Source: a virus
IMG/VR virus record: IMGVR_UViG_3300025771_000171
Location: 1 to 25,051 of that record
Length of the DNA: 25,051 nt
Direction: 5' to 3' (one strand)
Of this stretch, positions 16,501 through 23,800 are shown in pieces. Made by a program: the position numbers and the translations under genes. Every line of letters begins with the position of its first letter. Within the stretch, counting starts at the first letter, position 1. The notes below the pieces were generated by a model that was given only the letters and a program-made list of their open reading frames with translations, had not been told where the DNA came from and did no database searches.

Positions 16501-17836
16501 ACAATTCTCCTGAAAGTTTATCTGTTACTCCAACACCAGCAATAGAAGTTGCAGCAATTCCTATTGAATTTAAAGTTGAATCTGGATCTATGTTGTTTGA
16601 TCTATATTCAACTCTTTCCCCTGTAACAAAAAAGTGATTTGGTATTAAAATATAATCTTGACTAACATCTACAACAGAAGAAGATTCGCCATCAAATAAT
16701 TTTTCGAATATAAAATCCCCTTTATACTTTAAATCAAAATCTGCTCTAAATTTTTCGTCAGAGTTAAATTTTGAAGATCCTGTGGTTATTTCTGAATTTT
16801 TAAGATCTATTGATGGCGGAAACTGTGCTCTTTGAATGTATGTAAGTAAATTTTGAAATAAAACTACTTCAACATCTATACTTGGATTTGGAGTAAAAAG
16901 AATTTCTGTGTTTGCAGATAATCTTGTGCTAAATGTTCCTAATTCGCCATTACTTTGAACTTCACCATATTCAATAGAATAAGAATCTAGTTCATTATTA
17001 AGAACAAAAAGTTCTGTTATTTGAACTTCGTTATTTGTTAAATCTGTTACTTGTGCTATAATGTAAGAAGATTGGTAAAGAGAATCATAGGATCCAACTA
17101 CTGTTGCAGTTGGTGTTGGACTTGAAGATATTGATGTCTTTTTCGATTCTAACTTTCCATATTTTAAATCTGAAAAACCTTCAGATGAAAAATTAGTATT
17201 TGCCAGAGAAACATTAACAACGTTTGCTGAAATATTTCCAATAGAAGAACTTTCTGGGTGAAAATATAAATTTAGGTTTGATCCAGAAACCTCTGCACTA
17301 TATGTTCCTAAACCTACAGATTGATTGTCGTTATCAAAGCAAAGGGTCCCAAAATTAGAAATTAATACTTCATTAGAATTACCTAAAACCAAATTTATTT
17401 CTGTATATTCATAAAATCTATTAGAAGAAGAAAGCTCTATTATAAATTTTGAAGAATTATAATCTAAAGGAATTTGCTTTATTATTGTAGTTGTTCCAGC
17501 ACTAATTGCAACATTAGTTGATGCTATACTTACAATGTCTCCCAAAGAAGTTTCGCTGGATTGACTTGCAAATTGTTTAGTGTCATAAGATAAAAAACTA
17601 TAAGTGTATTCATTAATTCTTCCATCTATTGGAAAAAATTGCAAAGATGCTACACTCCCAGATTTTGAAATATCAAAAGATCCTATTTCATCTTGAGTAA
17701 AATACTTGCCATATGTATTACTAATAATTTCATTTCCATTACTTAGAGTTGAAATAATAGAAACTTGTTTTCTATTTGCAAATCTTTCGTCAATTGCGTT
17801 AAGAAAAATCTTTTTTGAGCGTACTTTTGTTGCCAT
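13562..17836 (-). CDS. Virion structural protein, marine T4-like family (1424 residues)
   Basis: The N-terminus (D-E-R-F-A-N-R-K-Q-V-S-I-I-S-T-L, then G-S-F-D-I-S near 52-57) and the C-terminal region (Y-Y-F-E-V-F-N-S-N, then F-Y-G-E-Y-S-W-G-L-I near 1382) match a conserved but uncharacterised structural family that I recall from cyanophages. The interior is built from repeats: an H-x-x-x-T-G-E-R-V-E-Y module (about 396-460), an RG-GT-H-G-like module (about 522-586) and five GSGY units (near 762, 815, 875, 1180 and 1220). No enzymatic motif is visible. The gene begins seven bases after the giant YHYH gene and has no Shine-Dalgarno, so it is probably read by continued translation. Its position between the gp7-like slot and gp8 suggests a baseplate or tail-periphery part. 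A fibre role is possible, but no fibre hallmark (collagen-like or chaperone domain) is seen. Confidence 0.82.
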   Translation of the reverse strand: MATKVRSKKIFLNAIDERFANRKQVSIISTLSNGNEIISNTYGKYFTQDEIGSFDISKSGSVASLQFFPIDGRINEYTYSFLSYDTKQFASQSSETSLGDIVSIASTNVAISAGTTTIIKQIPLDYNSSKFIIELSSSNRFYEYTEINLVLGNSNEVLISNFGTLCFDNDNQSVGLGTYSAEVSGSNLNLYFHPESSSIGNISANVVNVSLANTNFSSEGFSDLKYGKLESKKTSISSSPTPTATVVGSYDSLYQSSYIIAQVTDLTNNEVQITELFVLNNELDSYSIEYGEVQSNGELGTFSTRLSANTEILFTPNPSIDVEVVLFQNLLTYIQRAQFPPSIDLKNSEITTGSSKFNSDEKFRADFDLKYKGDFIFEKLFDGESSSVVDVSQDYILIPNHFFVTGERVEYRSNNIDPDSTLNSIGIAATSIAGVGVTDKLSGELYIYKVDDTKIKFASSAEKALSTIPNLIDINSVGTGKTHYITSTNQDVKCIIAIDNVIQSPIVSTSTTSILRNDISLIDTVLDFSNNVEFFSGDLFKIDNEIFKVESVGVGSTGFVEVQRNFLGSILNTHTSGSIITKLSGNYRILGSRIYFASAPYGKVKTDLSSESGGVIVENEVSSTFHGRVFIRSGVPDGTQETYKNNYLFDDVSNSFNSSSKTFNITSGNQDVSGISTDRSILLINNVLQIPEDDFTLSESLSSTTELNFTGSGTSISYDPNNASVPRGGIPISVGSSEGFGYQPLVSAGGTVVISSAGTVQSIIIGNSGSGYRSGIQTNIKVGVQTYSSGIPNIEFIGTASVQNGSIVSITITNPGSGYTTSSPPDLVIDPPLSYSDIPLQYSSKYSPGIGTEAKIDIVVGQGSSVIDFVIKNYGYSYSVGDILTVDVGGNTGIPTDTSKPFEEFSIVIDKVTKDNFSGWSVGNLLKLDNFSSKFNGLRKTFTLTLNGNIFTIISRSGSNIDTKATILVLLNDVIQIPNESYIFDGGNNITFLEPPNEDDNCEILFYRGTSGIDVVDVDIIETLKVGDSLDINGDDKNFDELSRLVENINSPTSVVTNLYSSVGVSSNLELFRPVNWCKQRNDLIIDDTNITKDRIEYLPNINPVAKLIKNIGIGDTNIFVDSVKTFFDYKNENPASNEFINKIEIIEDSEKKCAISTAIVSQSGTITSIDVVDGGSGYLQEPSVIIASPENGVTAIATATLSSGKVSLISINNPGSGYSNASPPLVIIESPTTKKEILNGVSYSGDFGIISAVNKVSVGYAVTGLQFDLVIPENSVLKDSRYLNPPILDNSSGIQSSYYFEVFNSNIGNGITSLDENGSIIGIGTSFINNVYKVASISVGSTEAYGIGPISLIKVVVSVSDYNGIGAGFSNFYGEYSWGLIETGSSTSQKEFLVNTDYGVVGLNSTPTIRRLNSLKNSGYTIT
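14145..15560 (-). repeat. GSGY repeat clusters in the 1424-residue protein
   Basis: Five dispersed units occur: N-S-G-S-G-Y-R-S-G-I-Q (about 15490-15560), N-P-G-S-G-Y-T-T-S-S-P-P (about 15345-15410), a variant Y-G-Y-S-Y-S-V-G-D-I-L-T-V (about 15175-15235), G-G-S-G-Y-L-Q-E-P-S-V (about 14270-14330) and N-P-G-S-G-Y-S-N-A-S-P-P (about 14145-14215). Each is preceded by a strand-like stretch such as S-I-T-I-T or L-I-S-I-N. Boundaries are approximate. Confidence 0.8.
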
Positions 17837-17843
17837 GTTAGGA

Positions 17844-20800
17844 TTAGATATTAAATGATGTTACAAAGGTTTCTGGTATCTGAGTATTAAATTCTCCACT
17901 AATATCATCTATCAATAATACTCTATTTCCAATAGATTCTGAATAATCTTGAATGATTCTCGAAGCAAAATTTATTTGATTTGATGATAAAACGTTATCA
18001 ACAGTTAAAGAATTTTCTGTCACTAAATCATAATCAAAAGTGCAATTTACATCTACTACACTATTTAATTCAATAACAAGGTCACGTTCCACAATCTGAG
18101 TAGATATGCCTGCGGTTTGATTTGCCTCTAATTCAGAAACTATTTGAAGATCTCCAAATTTTTTAAATCCAACAGTGTGGTTTAAATTGTCAGTAGTTAT
18201 ATCCCAAGTATCAAAATCTATTTCGGACTTTAAAGAATACGAAAAATACTGATAATAATCATTATCCGAAATTTTTTGCAATCCATCATTTAAAAATCCT
18301 ACTCTATCAATCCAACCATTTTTAACTATAGAAGAAGAATCAATAGAATAAAAAGACTCAAATTCATCAGTTTCTTTAATAAATGCCTTTGAACTTGAAG
18401 AAAGACTTTGTACTTCAAGTTCTCCATCATATTTAAAATCTGTTTCTATTCTTAAAAATTCATTTTTCTCATCCCACCCAGTTACCTTTCCAATCTTTGT
18501 TCCAAATCTGACAGTTTCTCCAATAGCAAATGAATTTTTAATTAAACTGATATCAAATTTGGGGAAATATTTTTCGGGAGTAACTGTTCCAGAGGAATTC
18601 TCTGAATCAAATGTTCCCGGAGTTTGTGATCCAGTTAATAACTCAGATAAAGAATATTTTACAAATGCTCCACTTCCTCCAAATTTTGGATCTATATCTG
18701 TAATTTTAAATAAGTTATAATTATAATTTTTAGAATTAAATCCTATTCCATTTGAAGGAGTTATAGAAATTCCCTCAACAATAATGTTGTCTCCAACAGA
18801 AAATGGGAAGACATCGGATGAAGAAAACTGTTTACTTAAAACCAATGTAACTTTTTTTGTCAAAGAATCAAATGATGCCGAAGATATTTTTAAACCATTT
18901 GTATTATTAGTTGGAATTATTATAGGAGTTGTATTATAAAGTTCAGTTGTATTTTTTATAATTTTAATTGAAGGTTCAAAGACATCAAAATCCAATACTA
19001 CATCATCTACGACATTTTTGGTAAATCCATCAATCAAAATTAAATTTGGAGATGTGTTATAAAAAACTCCGATAGAAGTTATACCAATACTAGAAATTTT
19101 GGAAAGAGGTTCTATTCTTAATACTGAAGGATACTTGACTAATGGTTTTATTGTGCTGTCAATTGAATAATCATATCCAATATCAAATATCTTTGTAGAT
19201 TTAATTTTTCCAATTTCGTTAGATTCTGGTATAAGAATTGCTCCAGATCCAGAATCCGAATCTACCGATTTTATTGAAGGTAATTTGTGGTAATTGAAAC
19301 CTTTAGATTTAAGAGAAAATGTTTTTATTTCTCCGGTTTCTGTTTTAGAATTTGTTCTGTATGATATATTTGATTCTTGTGAAGTATATTGTCCAATTTC
19401 ATTAGTATTTCCAATAACATAAGTGAATGTGTTTAAAGTTTTTGATGAAATTCTATGTACACCTGACAATGAACTAGTATTCAAATTTATCGAATTTCTA
19501 AAATTAACCTCATCATCTACTTGAATTTGAATCTTTTCATTTTTATTTTTTTCAAATAAAATAGGATCTAAACTATAGTAAAAATTGTCTGGGAAAGATG
19601 AATCTATCAAAAGTTCAATTTTTGCTGTTAAGTCTACTCCAATTCTTCCAGTATATCTTATTTTTGAGTTCCCATCAGTATCAACTAAAAATAGTCTATC
19701 AGAAAGTTTTTTGTCATTGTAAAAATTGATATTGAATGAGGACTCTCTTTCAATCCCAGTAAAAACTGACAGAGATTGGTCAGAAACGTCAAAAACTAGT
19801 TTGCTATTTTTTATAATTTGTATTGGAGGGTTTATTGGTGATATGGTCCCAACAGAAGAGGTTGTTATATCAATTATACTTGGATTTTGCTTTTCTGAAT
19901 CATACTTTGAATTTGATAATCTTATTCTATTTTCGTCATATTTTACCACATAGTATATTTTATTATCATCTAATCCACCTGAGGGTGAGGTTGAATTGTA
20001 AATTACCTTTTGTCCAGTTATTAAATTATGTCTAGGTATTCTAATTGTGCTATTAATAGTATCTACATCAGATGCTAAAAATTCTGCTTTATTGATAATA
20101 ATTCTTCTATAATAATCATTATATTCTATCTTATATGATGTTTGTATTCCAGAAATTACATCCAAAACTACAAAATCATTTTTCTGCAAACTGTGTGTCG
20201 TAGCCGTTGAAACTGTAACATCATTCTTTGTTACGTTATACAAAGATACATCATCAATTTTAGTTTTAAAGCTATGATAAGAACCAACTCCGACCGAATC
20301 AAAATATAATAATCCTTCTGTTTCCTTAGAATTTAAATACTCTCCATTTGTATTCAAACCAACTTTATCTGTGGATATCCCAATAAAGTCATCAGTTAGT
20401 TTTGTGACATAAAATTCCGAATTTTCATTTAACTGGAATGTTGTTACGCCAGTTTTAGAGACAAATAATGGAGAACCGCCATTAGAATTGTAAATTACAA
20501 GAGTTCCAGATTTTAAATTGTGATTTTTTATGAATATCGATCTTGGTTTTGTTGTTATTGAAGTTTCTCCGGCACCGGGATTTGAGAAATTTATTGTAGT
20601 TTCAGTGTATCCCAATCCTACAGATTCACTTGGGTCAAAATATATTTCTCTATCCGAAAAATAATTTTCGCCTTGTAATTTTGGAATTATTTCAAATTTT
20701 CTAGAATTTTCGAATATTGTAGTAAATCCGGAGTGAGCACTTGTAGGTGTTCCTTCATAACCCCTAAGAACTCTAATTCTTCTAGATTTTTTATCTACAT

Positions 20801-23800
20801 TTAATATTTTTATTTTTTCGCTATCTATTGTGTAAACATCATTCTCTCGGATATTTGGATAATCTAGGTTTCCATTAACACTAAAATAATTTAAAACTCC
20901 ATCAGTTAAAGAATCTCCTACACCTACAGTCAATAAAAGTTTATTTTGATTTACGAAAACTTCAAATGATCCTTTTAATTGTGGTCCATTGTTATTTAAA
21001 GAAGTGATATTTACTTTATCTCCATTAGAAAAATTATGTGGAATTGTGGAAAATCCAATAATTTTTTTATTTGATCCTATATTGGAAAATTCAACGTCTT
21101 CAAAAATACTTGAAGACAAATCTATCTGATTTACCTTTTTTCCACCTACAGTCTCTACTGTGTAAATTGCTCCGGTTCCTTCTGTGCCTTCTTCGTCAAA
21201 AATTAGATTATCACCGACAGAATAATTTTGACCACCTGAAATAATTTTTATCGAATCAATTGATCCTTTGGTAGTTGTCTCGACTTTAGAATTTTTTACT
21301 CTATATTCGTTTTTATTTTCAAAAATAAAATCATATGAAGAATTTTTTGATTTGCTGTTATATGGGTAAGTATTCCTCAACAAGAATTTATTTGAAAAAT
21401 CAAAAGTATCTTGGCCAGAAAATACTTCAAAATTGTAATCTATTGGTGTTGATTTAAAATTCTTCCCAATAACGTATGGGAACTTTGGTTCATCATTTTC
21501 ATCTAAGGTACAAAAATATGCGTAAGTTCCATTTGGAAATTCTGGGGTTATGCAAAATCTTCCATTGTTTTCATCTAAATCTCCATTTGCAGTATATTCA
21601 TAGTCTTCTACAAAAAATCCACTTTCATATATTTCACTACTTGGTCTCCCTTCACCAATATCCTTTGCATCAGAATATCCCGAGATTATTTTCTTTACAG
21701 TTTTATTTGTTGTTGAAGTATAACCATAAGGTCCATAAATTGGGTTTCCATCATATGCCCATCCAACTATGGGAGAATGTAATTTTATTGCATTTGTATC
21801 ATTATCAAGGTCTTTTCTAAATACAACTCTTTCGTCTTGAATTGTTTTTGAAAAAAGTTTTTTTCTTAATACCTGAGGAAGATTTAAATGTGTATATTGC
21901 AAACCATAATTTGGATTCAATCCTTTGTATACGACACTTTCATCAGGTCCAAACTTTTTGGAAAGTCTATTAAATTTATTAACTACCCACTTTTTAATCT
22001 GTGCATTTAATTTGCATCCAGATCCATATGGAACTACTTCTAAGGTAGTGTTATTTTGTGTATAATTTAATCCACCATTAATTATTTTAACTTCCTTCAA
22101 TTGTCCATTTTCAATTATTGGAGTTAAAGAAGCTCCAAAACCAGAACCACTTATTATTATTTTTGGTGGAGATTTATAATTACTTCCACTATTAGTAACA
22201 ATTACTTTAACTATCTTTCCTCCAGATACTAGTGGTGCAATTTTTGCTTCAGATCCAGATTCAAAAGAAAATAATGGTTGTTTGTTGAAATTTAATATTT
22301 CCGATGATCCATATCCAACTCCACCATTTTCTACATATATTGATTTAATATTTCCGGAGAAAATTGGCTGCAATACTGAGTTAAAATCTTGCTGTATGGA
22401 AGTTGATGCTCCAACATAACCACTAATACTAACAACTATTGGTTCATAATTGAAAATGTGTGTTCCTAAACCACTAGATTCAAAATTTACGTATTGTTTT
22501 GTTACATAGTAAAAATCTTTGGCAATTGTTCCCACTCCAACTTCTGACAATTTAAAGTTTTTACTATCAATCCTTGTCAGATAGTAACTTCCAGTAGAAA
22601 GTCCTGCTATACTAGTTCCAGTGAAATCATAGTGAATTATTTCTCCACTTTGATATGGGTGATCATAAACTTCTATTGTGTCTGTAAAAGTGTTTACTCC
22701 AATTGGTTTTACAGTTATTTTTTTGTTTTTATATCCACTACCTGGATTTATTATTGAAATTGATCCAAGAGTAAATTTTTTCTCAATTGATTTTATTGTA
22801 TGATTTCCTTCACCATATCCAGTAATATCAATTTCATTTTGTCCCTTAGTGGAATCTGTAAAAGTATTGTACAGTTTTATTGAAAAATCATCTAAAACTC
22901 TGACATAGTAATTAGAACCACTCAAAAGACCTCCAATAACGGGTTGACCATTAGAACTGTAGTTTACAAGTTCACCCGTTCTCAATCTATGAGAAGTGCT
23001 AAATCCAATTTCATTTAGAGGATTAAGAGGTTTAATCTTGGTGTTAGTGGATGTCGAATTAAAATTAATTATATTTTCTATTGGTATAGTATTTGCTTCT
23101 GCAACAGCTCCTGAACCTCCACCACCAGAAATTTTAATTTGCGGATTACTTATGTAATCAAATCCAGGATCTACAATTTCAATTTTATTCAAAGATCCTT
23201 CTACTCCACAATAACCAGTTGCAGAAGAACCAGATCCAACAGATACCACTAATTTTGGGGGATTTATTATGTCATAGTCTTCACCCTCGTCAATCACATC
23301 AATAGATTCTATGGGACCATAATAAACTATATCTTCAGACTTATAGTTTAAAAGTTCTACTCCATTTAAAAATATTCCAGTAGTTCCTTTCTTTGTCGGA
23401 TTTATTTCTCCATCAGTTTGAGGTTCACTTATCTTTCTTATAAGTTTTTGTGGTTCAATTATTCCTGGTAAATTTTCTTTATTTGCAAATTTTAAAGGAC
23501 TTATAAAATTTCCATCAGAAATATTAGAGTTTCCAATGGACAAATATTTTCCAAAAAATATATTTTCTTTGCTTGATGCTAATTTAAAATTGTCTTCATC
23601 AATTTTTTTGATATAATAAATTCCCGAACTAATATTCAATTTAGTAGTGGAATCACTTGAAAAAGTGTATATTATAGCATCTCCACTATAATATCCATGA
23701 TTTTCATAATTAATTGTATTATTTGATACGTTTCTTATTGAAATTTTGTAATCTGAAATTGTAGTTTCGTCATAATTTGGTAAGGAGTTTGATGCAACAT

